A stretch of DNA of 64,000 bases from UBA5543 sp964464965 (GTDB lineage: Bacteria > Bacteroidota > Bacteroidia > Chitinophagales > Chitinophagaceae): NCBI GenBank assembly GCA_964464965.1, contig CAYXHM010000009.1:62001-126000 (forward strand). Direction: 5' to 3'. Under the pieces are notes generated by a model. The model searched no databases. It saw nothing but the letters and a program-made list of their open reading frames with translations, and was not told where the DNA came from. The position numbers and the translations under genes were made by a program. How positions within the stretch are numbered: the stretch's first letter is position 1; each line of letters begins with the position of its first letter. Below are positions 30,476-38,211 of this stretch, in pieces.

Positions 30476-32248
30476 CTAGAAAATATATTGCTCCTGTTCT
30501 ATCAGTTGCCCTGCTATCCTGCGGCGTGCTTCTTTTGTATTAAAAGCATTCACTTTTGTGAACCGTTTTATACCTAGTAACATCATCCTTTGTTCGTCGC
30601 CATCTGCAAATGCATTGATGGCGTTTTTGCCTGCATGATTAATGCGGTCTGCCGCATCTGCAATAAAAACACGGGTAGCATCCAGGGCCAGTTCAGATTT
30701 GTCAGCAGGGAGCTTCATAGTACGCAACATCATACTTTCTGCCATGAAGGTATCAATAAGCATATCTGCAATGTACATCAGCACTTCCTGCTCCTGTTCT
30801 ATCTTCATCATCAGCTTTTGTACGGCTGCACCGGCACACATCAGTATGGCCTTCTTGAAATTGACAATAGCCTTACGTTCTGCTGCAAATGGCGTATCAT
30901 CTTCATCAAAATCCGGTATGCCCATCAGTTCTTTCTGTACACCCATAGCAGGCTTCATCAGGTCTATACGTCCCTTCATTGCCCTTTTCAGGTACATATC
31001 CAGTGTCAGCAGGCGGTTTATCTCGTTAGTGCCTTCAAATATCCTGTTGATACGGCTGTCTCTATAAGAGCGGGATATGTCATATTCGTCTGAAAAGCCA
31101 TTACCACCATGTACCTGTACACCTTCGTCCACTACGTAGTCCAGTGTTTCTGAGCCTATTACTTTCAGCATGGCACATTCTATAGCATATTCTTCTGCAG
31201 CGCCCAGTAGTGTTTCATCCTCGTTTTTACCTGCTGCTGCCAGTTCCTGTTCTTTATCAGCTATCCATTTTGCGGTGCGGTACAGTGCGGCGTCAGTAGC
31301 ATACACACGTATGGCCATTTCTGCCAGCTTGTGCTGTATGGCGCCAAATTGCGCTATAGGTTTTTGAAACTGCTCGCGGGTAATGGCATATTTTATAGTG
31401 GTGTCCAGGGCTCGTTTAGAGCCACCAAGTGTTGCAGCGCAAAGTTTCAGCCTGCCTATGTTCAATATATTGAACGCTATGATATGCCCACGGCCAATTT
31501 CGCCCAGTAGGTTTTCAACAGGTATCTTACAATTTTCAAAAAAGACCTGCCTGGTACTGGAGCCTTTTATACCCATCTTATGTTCTTCCTCACCAAAACT
31601 CAACCCTTCGCTGCCACGTTCCACAATAAATGCGGTAAACTTATCACCATCCAGTTTGGCGAAAACGGTAAATACATCTGCAAAGCCGGCATTGGTTATC
31701 CATATTTTTTGTCCGTTTATCAGGTAATGTTTGCCGTCTTCAGTTAGTTTAGCAGTTGTTCTTGCACCCAGTGCGTCAGAGCCCGAATTGGGTTCTGTAA
31801 GTGCATAAGCGCCTTTCAATTCTCCTGTGGCCAGTTTAGGAATATATTTCTGTTTCTGCGCTTCTGTGCCAAAATAAAGGATGGGTAGTGAACCAATACC
31901 ATTGTGCGCAGCCATGGCTACTGCAAATGAGTGGCCTGCACCCAGCGATTCGTTGATGAGCGTAGCCGTTACAAAATCTTCACCCAACCCGCCATATTTT
32001 TCAGGAAATGCCGCGCCTAACAAACCAAGCTCACCCGCCTTATCCAATAGTGAAACCATCAGGCCTTCTTTGCGCAGGTCCAGGTCTATAAGGTTAGGTA
32101 TTACTTCTTTCTCCAGGAAATCATCGCAGGTTTGCGCTATCATCAATTGTTCTTCACTAAAATCTTCCGGGGTATATGTCTGTTCGGGAGTGGATTCGGT
32201 TACGAGGAAACTGCCACCCGGTATAGTTTTTAATTGGGTATTATCCAT
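30476..32248 (-). CDS. Acyl-CoA dehydrogenase (VLCAD-like, long form)
   Basis: A 590-residue FAD-dependent acyl-CoA dehydrogenase for the first step of fatty-acid beta-oxidation. N-terminal helical domain with FPEKYGGLGEDF; the FAD-contact strand YALTEPNSGSDA and INGQKIWITNAG in the middle beta domain; the C-terminal domain with RIFEGTNEINR, whose Glu is the usual catalytic base position. An extra C-terminal domain of about 150 residues (like VLCAD/ACAD9) brings it above the normal 380 aa. Substrate chain length is inferred to be long. It is adjacent to the PhaE-like gene on the same strand but a terminator separates them, so a pathway link is only suggested. Confidence 0.92.
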   Translation of the reverse strand: MDNTQLKTIPGGSFLVTESTPEQTYTPEDFSEEQLMIAQTCDDFLEKEVIPNLIDLDLRKEGLMVSLLDKAGELGLLGAAFPEKYGGLGEDFVTATLINESLGAGHSFAVAMAAHNGIGSLPILYFGTEAQKQKYIPKLATGELKGAYALTEPNSGSDALGARTTAKLTEDGKHYLINGQKIWITNAGFADVFTVFAKLDGDKFTAFIVERGSEGLSFGEEEHKMGIKGSSTRQVFFENCKIPVENLLGEIGRGHIIAFNILNIGRLKLCAATLGGSKRALDTTIKYAITREQFQKPIAQFGAIQHKLAEMAIRVYATDAALYRTAKWIADKEQELAAAGKNEDETLLGAAEEYAIECAMLKVIGSETLDYVVDEGVQVHGGNGFSDEYDISRSYRDSRINRIFEGTNEINRLLTLDMYLKRAMKGRIDLMKPAMGVQKELMGIPDFDEDDTPFAAERKAIVNFKKAILMCAGAAVQKLMMKIEQEQEVLMYIADMLIDTFMAESMMLRTMKLPADKSELALDATRVFIADAADRINHAGKNAINAFADGDEQRMMLLGIKRFTKVNAFNTKEARRRIAGQLIEQEQYIF

Positions 32249-32377
32249 AGCCAGTGCTTTTGTATGAAGTTAAACAAAATTGAGTCTTAACGTTTGTTAA
32301 ATTATTACAGTTACATAGTTGTTTGCAATGTTGTTATAAAGGTAGTTTTTGCGGTATCTTGCCGCCTTATTATCCAG

Positions 32378-33520
32378 ATGCCTGTATTTATTTATATATC
32401 GTGGGGATTGGCCTGTGCTTATGCACTGCTCATGGTTTTGTATAAAATGGGGTGGGGGAAGCAGCCTTCTTTTTGGATTGATAGCAGTTATATGCCCACT
32501 ACTAAAATCTCGGTTATCATTCCGGCAAGAAACGAAGAAGTGAATATAGAGGCCTGTCTTAACTCTGTACTTGCGCAGGATTATCCTCGCTACCTATTGC
32601 AAGTGATAGTGGTTGATGATTATTCGACAGATAATACAGCAGCTATAATTAAATCTTTTTCAATACAGGGCGTACAATACGTCAGCCTTGCAGAACATCT
32701 GCAGCAAAATGAAAATATCGTTGCGTATAAGAAACTGGCACTGGCAGCCGGTATTGCAATAAGTAATGGAGATCTGGTAGTAACTACAGATGCGGATTGT
32801 ACTGCGGGAAGAGACTGGTTGAAAAACATCGCTGCCATATATGAACAGCAGCGGCCTGTGATGGTAGTAGCTCCCGTTAATTTTACGAATGATAACAGTG
32901 TAGTTCAATTATTTCAATCACTGGATTTTATGAGCATGCAGGGCATCACTGCTGCAACATTACAATTGAAGCTGGGGAATATGTGCAATGGTGCTAATCT
33001 TGCGTTCAGCAAAACTGCTTATGAAGAGGTAGGTGGCTATAAAGATATAGACCATATAGCATCAGGGGATGACTACTTGCTGATGACCAAGCTGGCAACA
33101 AGATATCCCGATAAAATATCCTTTTTAAAATCAGCAGACGCTATTGTAGATACACCACCGCAACCAGGCTGGAAAGCTTTTCTGCAACAAAGGATACGCT
33201 GGGCATCTAAGTCGGGCAAGTACGGTGACCATAAGCTTACAGCCGTGCTCATGCTGGTGTACCTGTTTAATCTTTTGTTTTTGCCGCTGCTGATTTTCGT
33301 ATTGTTGCATAATGAATACCTGTTTCATTTCGCAGGCATCCTGGCTGTGAAAATTTTGTTTGAGATCATGTATCTGCGACCAGTGTCTTCTTTCTTTAAT
33401 AAAAGGCGGCAGTTATGGGTGTTCCCATTTTTGCAGCCAATGCACATCGCGTATATAATTACTGCCGGGCTAATGGGTTTTGCGGGCGTGTATCAATGGA
33501 AAGGCAGGAGTGTACGTTAA
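32378..33520 (+). CDS. Membrane glycosyltransferase, family 2
   Basis: A 380-residue integral membrane processive-type glycosyltransferase. One N-terminal helix (MPVFIYISWGLACAYALLMVLY), then the GT-A domain with VIIPARNEE, the DDYSTDNT motif, DADC (the DxD-like metal site) and GDDYLLMTKLA, the acid QQRIRW (QxxRW) near residue 266, and three C-terminal helices. The start is set at the ATG 32378 because the upstream in-frame TTG at 32294 would add a leader of no similarity. It probably extends a surface polysaccharide or glycolipid; acceptor unknown. Divergent from the acyl-CoA dehydrogenase gene. Confidence 0.87.
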   Translation: MPVFIYISWGLACAYALLMVLYKMGWGKQPSFWIDSSYMPTTKISVIIPARNEEVNIEACLNSVLAQDYPRYLLQVIVVDDYSTDNTAAIIKSFSIQGVQYVSLAEHLQQNENIVAYKKLALAAGIAISNGDLVVTTDADCTAGRDWLKNIAAIYEQQRPVMVVAPVNFTNDNSVVQLFQSLDFMSMQGITAATLQLKLGNMCNGANLAFSKTAYEEVGGYKDIDHIASGDDYLLMTKLATRYPDKISFLKSADAIVDTPPQPGWKAFLQQRIRWASKSGKYGDHKLTAVLMLVYLFNLLFLPLLIFVLLHNEYLFHFAGILAVKILFEIMYLRPVSSFFNKRRQLWVFPFLQPMHIAYIITAGLMGFAGVYQWKGRSVR

Positions 33521-33586
33521 GTATTATTATACCATTACCTCGAATACAACACTATTAAATAAAACAATCCTTTCGTACCTTTCAGT

Positions 33587-33997
33587 ATGCGCAGGGTGAT
33601 TTTTGCTTCAATACTTATTATATTATTTGCTGTAACAGGCTATGTGTATTGGTACTATTACAACCCATACAGCGAGGGCTACAGGGAAGGAGTTTTACAA
33701 AAATTCTCCCGCAAGGGAAACCTGTTTAAAACCCACGAAGGGGAAATTATACAACTGGGTTTTGGGCAACGCACAGGCGGCGCCCTGAATGCCCAGTATT
33801 TCTATTTCAGCGTTACAGACCTTAAACTGGCAGACTCATTAGAGAACTGCATGGGCAAAAGTGTAAAGCTGCACTATGTACAGTATCGCCGGCCACTGCC
33901 ATGGCGTGGAGATAATCATAAAAATGATAACTATACCAAAGGGCAGTATATAGTAGATGCCATTGCACAAGTAAAGGATGTAGATGTTAACTACTAA
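33587..33997 (+). CDS. Small membrane-anchored protein of unknown function
   Basis: A 136-residue protein with one N-terminal hydrophobic helix (VIFASILIILFAVTGYVYWYYY) and a predicted periplasmic domain. Conserved-looking part: YNPYSEGYREGVLQKFSRKGNLFKTHEGEI (28-57), resembling a small beta-rich fold; this type of protein is frequent in Bacteroidota and is often mis-annotated as a dehydrogenase. A TACCTTTC box ends 3 bases before the ATG. The 3' end overlaps the convergent RsmI-like gene by 4 bases. Function unknown. Confidence 0.65.
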   Translation: MRRVIFASILIILFAVTGYVYWYYYNPYSEGYREGVLQKFSRKGNLFKTHEGEIIQLGFGQRTGGALNAQYFYFSVTDLKLADSLENCMGKSVKLHYVQYRRPLPWRGDNHKNDNYTKGQYIVDAIAQVKDVDVNY

Positions 33998-34689
33998 GCA
34001 AGGAGTAGAAATACAGCAGGCTCTTTACCTAATTTAGGTTTATTCTGCCGCCAGTCATAAATAGTACGTGTTTTAATAAAGGCATTGGATGCCGTGATAT
34101 TTTCTGCAACACAGAGCAATGTGTTGTTTTTGCATTTTTTCAACAATTCATCCAGCAACACGTGGTTCCTGTATGGGGTCTCTATAAATATTTGTGTTTG
34201 CTTCTCTTTTGCAGATAATTCTTCCAATTCTTTTATCTTATTGCTGCGGGCAGGGTCTTTTAAGGGCAGGTAGCCGTGAAAGCAAAAACTCTGGCCATTC
34301 AGCCCTGAAGCCATTAACGCAAGGATTATTGAATTGGGGCCGGTAAGCGGCACTACCTCTACATTTAACTGGTGCGCTTTTTTTACCAGGACAGAACCCG
34401 GGTCTGCTATGCCGGGGCAGCCGGCCTCGCTCATTACGCCAATATCATGGCCTTTTTTTACCCAGTTTGTAAATGTGTTCATATCCACACCGGAGTGCTT
34501 GTCTATTTCGGAAAATTGAAGATTTTCAATAATCATTGCAGGGTGCAAAGATTTTATGAAGCGCCTGGCCGTGCGGGCATTTTCTACAAAATAGTATTGC
34601 AGGCCGGCAGTGACGGTCTTTACTTCTTCGCTAAGCGTATGTAGTCCGCCCTCTGCTATAGGTATTGGTACCAGGAATAATTTTGCCAT
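33994..34689 (-). CDS. RsmI-like SAM-dependent methyltransferase
   Basis: A 231-residue tetrapyrrole-methylase-fold protein related to RsmI, which 2'-O-methylates C1402 of 16S rRNA. GVMSEAGCPGIADPGSVLV (about 82-100), PLTGPNSIILALMASGLNG and FIETPYRNHVLLDEL are the family's SAM and substrate motifs. It is shorter than classical RsmI (about 280 aa) and lacks the usual C-terminal extension, a variant common in Bacteroidota; whether it has the same target is not certain. It converges with the preceding gene with 4 bases of overlap. Confidence 0.88.
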   Translation of the reverse strand: MAKLFLVPIPIAEGGLHTLSEEVKTVTAGLQYYFVENARTARRFIKSLHPAMIIENLQFSEIDKHSGVDMNTFTNWVKKGHDIGVMSEAGCPGIADPGSVLVKKAHQLNVEVVPLTGPNSIILALMASGLNGQSFCFHGYLPLKDPARSNKIKELEELSAKEKQTQIFIETPYRNHVLLDELLKKCKNNTLLCVAENITASNAFIKTRTIYDWRQNKPKLGKEPAVFLLLA

Positions 34690-34745
34690 ATTGCCTAAAA
34701 ATACGTGAATGTTTTAGATTCGCCTGACTGTTGTAGTTTTAATGT

Positions 34746-35363
34746 ATGTTACCTCAAGATTTTTACACCCGGAATAATGTACTGCAGATAGCTAAAGAAC
34801 TGTTGGGCAAGGTATTGGTTACCAATTTCAATAATGAATATACTGCCGGAATAATAGTGGAAACTGAAGCGTATGCCGGTGCCGGAGATAAGGCATCGCA
34901 CGCATACGGCAGCAGGCGTACGGCACGTACGGAAATTATGTATGGCAAAGGTGGAATTGCTTACGTTTACTTATGTTATGGCATACATCATTTGTTTAAC
35001 GTGGTAACCAACGTGCAGGATACCCCGCATGCGGTATTGATACGTGGTGTTGAGCCCATAGATGGCATGGATATAATGCTGGAAAGACGAGGGAAGGATA
35101 AACTTACACCTGCACTCACAGCAGGACCCGGTGCATTAAGTATGGCGTTGGGCATACATACAGTCCATACCGGGCTATCCCTGCTTGATGAAACCCTCTT
35201 TATTGAAGACAGGGGAATAAAAATAAAGAAAACAGATATTGTTGCGGGCACAAGGGTAGGGGTTGCCTATGCCCAGGAAGATGCTTTCCTGCCCTACCGC
35301 TTTTGGGTGAAAGGTAATGCCTATGTGAGTAAAGGTAAGGGCTTAATGAGCCCGGGAGGATGA
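34746..35363 (+). CDS. mpg: DNA-3-methyladenine glycosylase (AAG/MPG type)
   Basis: A 205-residue base-excision-repair glycosylase that removes 3-methyladenine and other alkylated purines from DNA. The AAG-fold landmarks are present: YTAGIIVETEAYAGAGDKASHAYGS (with the Glu that activates water), RTARTEIMYGKGGIAYVYLCYGIHHLFNVVT, GVEPIDGMDIMLERRG and LTAGPGALSMALGI. Length fits the family. Followed by a strong bidirectional terminator. It is a single gene with no link to its neighbours. Confidence 0.93.
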   Translation: MLPQDFYTRNNVLQIAKELLGKVLVTNFNNEYTAGIIVETEAYAGAGDKASHAYGSRRTARTEIMYGKGGIAYVYLCYGIHHLFNVVTNVQDTPHAVLIRGVEPIDGMDIMLERRGKDKLTPALTAGPGALSMALGIHTVHTGLSLLDETLFIEDRGIKIKKTDIVAGTRVGVAYAQEDAFLPYRFWVKGNAYVSKGKGLMSPGG

Positions 35364-35371
35364 AGTACGAT

Positions 35372-35409
35372 AAATAATAAAGGGTAGCATTTGCTACCCT
35401 TTATTATTT
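35372..35409. terminator. Bidirectional terminator, 18-bp perfect stem
   Basis: Arm 1 at 35372-35389 and arm 2 at 35392-35409 are perfectly complementary around a 2-base loop; the core is AGGGTAGCA/TGCTACCCT with AT-rich ends. It serves the convergent mpg and porP/sprF genes. Confidence 0.9.
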
Positions 35410-35425
35410 ATTTAGAAAACTGATA

Positions 35426-36463
35426 TTAGAATTTAGGACAAGCAAAGTTGTATGAAGGCTGTGCCGCACGTTTGTTGAAGCAGCCATTGTATATTAATGA
35501 TATTTCGTAACCACCGTTACCATTTGTAGCAGGTGCCAGGCTGGATACGTTGATATCATAAGTAATACCTAATTTCATTTTAGACCACTCAAAGCCTATA
35601 TAAGGAGCGATAGCGTCGTTATAACGGTACCAGCCACCCAGGTAAAATACTGTGCTTTTAGAGAATTCTTTATCATAGCCCGGGTTTAATACGAAACCTA
35701 CAGCTGCACCACCCATTATTTCAGATGCTTTTGCCTGGCTTTGATACATACCACTTGCATACAGCACCAATGTTTCGTTCAGGTCGAATGATCCACCGAT
35801 GTAACCAGTGTAGCGCGAAGCGATTGTGTGTGAGTCACCCTTGAAAGATTCATTTGGATTAGTAAGGTGGTAATATGAAAAACCTACATATGCAGTACCG
35901 TGCTCTGAAACGCGGCCTGAATACATAATACCTGCATTAAAGTCAGGGTAAGTCAAATCTGAATTACCTACAGCTTCGCTGGTCTGGTATTCTGCAAGTC
36001 CTGAACCGGGGTTGTATTGGTCTTCAAATTTTATTTTTGTAAAATCTATAGATTTTTGAACCAGGGCACCTTGTAAACCAAACGATAGTGTATGTTGTTT
36101 TTCGTAACCTAAAGCTTTGTGGTAAGCGAGAGATAAACCGACAGTAACATTTTGCAGAGCACCCAGGCCGGAACGGTCAAAAAAGCCTAAAACACCAACA
36201 CCCAGCGCGTCTCCATTGCCTAAAGTGCCTTTCATGGTAGCCATATCATAAGACAAAGTACCGGTAGTATATGGATTGGGAGTAATGCTTCCCCACTGTG
36301 AACGATAGTTTGCAGCTAAACGGGCATCACACTGTGTAAGGCCTGTTAAAGCGGGATTTAATGTAAGAGGAGAGGCAAAATATTGCGTGAAGTGCGCATC
36401 CTGAGCCATACCTGAAGTTGTGAATATCATTGCAGCACCAAGTCCTAATAATATTTTCTTCAT
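35426..36463 (-). CDS. PorP/SprF family type IX secretion outer-membrane protein
   Basis: A 345-residue outer-membrane beta-barrel. Signal peptide 1-20 (MKKILLGLGAAMIFTTSGMA) is followed by the family signature QDAHFTQYFASPLTLNPALTGL and ANYRSQWGSI. Aromatic-capped strands with regular turns (for example ALGVGVLGFFDRSGLG, HTLSFGLQGALVQKS, YVGFSYYHLTNP) follow through to the end, CPKF. PorP/SprF proteins bind SprB-type substrates or anchor PG-associated T9SS parts at the outer membrane. Many copies usually exist per genome, each next to its own substrate; none is adjacent here. Confidence 0.9.
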   Translation of the reverse strand: MKKILLGLGAAMIFTTSGMAQDAHFTQYFASPLTLNPALTGLTQCDARLAANYRSQWGSITPNPYTTGTLSYDMATMKGTLGNGDALGVGVLGFFDRSGLGALQNVTVGLSLAYHKALGYEKQHTLSFGLQGALVQKSIDFTKIKFEDQYNPGSGLAEYQTSEAVGNSDLTYPDFNAGIMYSGRVSEHGTAYVGFSYYHLTNPNESFKGDSHTIASRYTGYIGGSFDLNETLVLYASGMYQSQAKASEIMGGAAVGFVLNPGYDKEFSKSTVFYLGGWYRYNDAIAPYIGFEWSKMKLGITYDINVSSLAPATNGNGGYEISLIYNGCFNKRAAQPSYNFACPKF

Positions 36464-36568
36464 CTGGGTAAAACTTTTGTTAAATGTTAATTTATCGGTT
36501 TTCTGTTGGCAAATTAAGCCAAAATCTATAATAATGCAAGACGGCTTAAATATTTATTTAGTTGGGCT

Positions 36569-37219
36569 TCAGGATTGTATTTTATCGCCAAATGACAGGT
36601 CGCCGGCGTCGCCCAGCCCGGGTACTATATACCCCCTGGCCGTAAGTTCCTCATCAATAGCACCGGCCCAGATATATGCCTCAGGAAATTTTCTGCGGAT
36701 ATGCTCTATGCCCACTGTACATGCAATGGCAGAAACGATATGTATTTGTGATGGTTTGCCTTGTTCAGCAAGAGATTGCAGCGCCAAAACCAGCGATGCC
36801 CCGGTAGCAATCATCGGGTCGGTTACTATCAGGGGCCTGTTATTTACTCCGGGGCTGGTTACATAGTATTGTGCTATTTCAAATGTACCGTCGCGGTGGT
36901 GTTTACGGTAGCCTGCAACAAAAGCATGGTCAGCATGGTCAAAATAATTCATGACCCCCTGGTGCAACGGTAACCCGGCCCTTAACAAGGTAGCAAGTAC
37001 CGGCACATCTGTAAGCTGGTTGCAACTTGCCTCACCCATAGGTGTTTGCACCATACCTGTAGTATAAGGCAGGTATTTGCTTAATTCATATGCTGCTACC
37101 TCGCCAATCCGCTCCATATTCCGCCTGAAACGCATGCGGTCTTTCTGGATATTTACATCCCTTACCTGTGCTATCCAGTTACAAAGTATAGAATTGCCGT
37201 CACTGAGGTTAGTAACCAT
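36569..37219 (-). CDS. upp: Uracil phosphoribosyltransferase
   Basis: Upp makes UMP from uracil and PRPP in pyrimidine salvage. The 216-residue protein has TDVPVLATLLRAGLPLHQGV and the PRPP-binding signature LIVTDPMIATGASLVLALQ, and GLGDAGDLSFGDKIQ near the C-terminus, typical of Upp. Length is normal. It lies on the minus strand, divergent from uppS. Confidence 0.93.
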   Translation of the reverse strand: MVTNLSDGNSILCNWIAQVRDVNIQKDRMRFRRNMERIGEVAAYELSKYLPYTTGMVQTPMGEASCNQLTDVPVLATLLRAGLPLHQGVMNYFDHADHAFVAGYRKHHRDGTFEIAQYYVTSPGVNNRPLIVTDPMIATGASLVLALQSLAEQGKPSQIHIVSAIACTVGIEHIRRKFPEAYIWAGAIDEELTARGYIVPGLGDAGDLSFGDKIQS

Positions 37220-37393
37220 ACCTCCAAGTTATTCAAAAATGATAATACCGCGAAAAATATAAAACACATAGTTTAAAATCAATATTTATTCTGGGAAGTT
37301 GTTAATAATCAATATAATAAATGTTAAAGCAGTTAAAGTGGCGTTAAACTGGCAGGGTGAAATTTTGATACATAGTTCAAGGTTCTATTTTTG

Positions 37394-37401
37394 TACCTTT
37401 G
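37394..37401 (+). promoter_or_regulatory. -7 box TACCTTTG upstream of uppS
   Basis: An exact TAnnTTTG octamer 39 bases before the uppS ATG at 37441. No -33 TTTG is found at the usual 19-base spacing; the nearest one is 26 bases upstream. Confidence 0.55.
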
Positions 37402-37440
37402 CAGCCATTTTGAATAAGTCAACAGCTATACGCTATTAAA

Positions 37441-38211
37441 ATGAATATACTTGAGTCATTAGACCGGGATAAACTACCCCGCCATATAGCCATCATTATG
37501 GATGGTAATGGACGCTGGGCAAAGGAGCGCGGGCAAGACCGTGTTTACGGTCATCATGAGGGGGTAATAAGTGTTCGTGATATAGTGAATACCTGTGGTG
37601 AATTAGGCATAGGCTATCTTACGCTATATGCTTTTTCGGCCGAGAACTGGAACCGCCCGCAGGAAGAAGTAAATGCCCTGATGGAATTACTGGTGAACAC
37701 CATACGTAAAGAAGCAGATGAACTGAAAAAGAATAACGTCCGGCTGCACGTGATAGGCGATTTTGAGGCATTACCTGAAATATGCCGGGAAGAGCTGAAT
37801 GAGGCTAAAGAAATAACCGCAGAAAATACAGGCCTGAACCTGATACTGGCACTGAGCTATAGCTCACGCTGGGAAATAATGGAAGCCGCCAGGCGTTTTG
37901 CAAAAGATGTAAAAGAAGGCAGGGCAGATGCCTGCCAACTTACAGACGAACAATTTCATAAATACCTTACGACAGCAGATTTTCCTGATCCCGAGTTGAT
38001 GATACGTACCAGCGGCGAGTACAGGATAAGTAATTACCTGTTGTACCAGCTTGCCTATGCTGAACTATACTTTACACCTGTACACTGGCCTGATTTCAGG
38101 AAGCAAAATCTATACGAGGCCCTGCTCGATTATCAGCAACGCGAGCGCAGGTTTGGAAAAACAAGTGAACAAATTCAAAAGAATACAGCCCATAATCATA
38201 ATAATGTATAA
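37441..38211 (+). CDS. uppS: Undecaprenyl (isoprenyl) diphosphate synthase
   Basis: A cis-prenyltransferase that condenses isopentenyl diphosphate onto farnesyl diphosphate to give the C55 carrier of cell-wall and glycan precursors. The 256-residue protein has the catalytic Asp 21 in HIAIIMDGNGRWAKERG (15-31), the GVISVRDIVNTCGELGI helix, LTLYAFSAENWNRP and the C-terminal DPELMIRTSGEYRISNYLLYQLAYAELYF. It is the first gene of an envelope cluster; its stop overlaps bamA by 8 bases. Confidence 0.95.
   Translation: MNILESLDRDKLPRHIAIIMDGNGRWAKERGQDRVYGHHEGVISVRDIVNTCGELGIGYLTLYAFSAENWNRPQEEVNALMELLVNTIRKEADELKKNNVRLHVIGDFEALPEICREELNEAKEITAENTGLNLILALSYSSRWEIMEAARRFAKDVKEGRADACQLTDEQFHKYLTTADFPDPELMIRTSGEYRISNYLLYQLAYAELYFTPVHWPDFRKQNLYEALLDYQQRERRFGKTSEQIQKNTAHNHNNV

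Noticed and set aside
32294..32377. TTG start giving a 28-residue extension of the family 2 glycosyltransferase
   Set aside because: The residues before MPVFIYISWG lack similarity to the family, and the ATG at 32378 directly precedes the first helix.
38051..38203. Upstream ATG giving a 51-residue extension of BamA inside uppS
   Set aside because: The canonical signal peptide begins at 38204; the extension would abolish it and is fully inside uppS.
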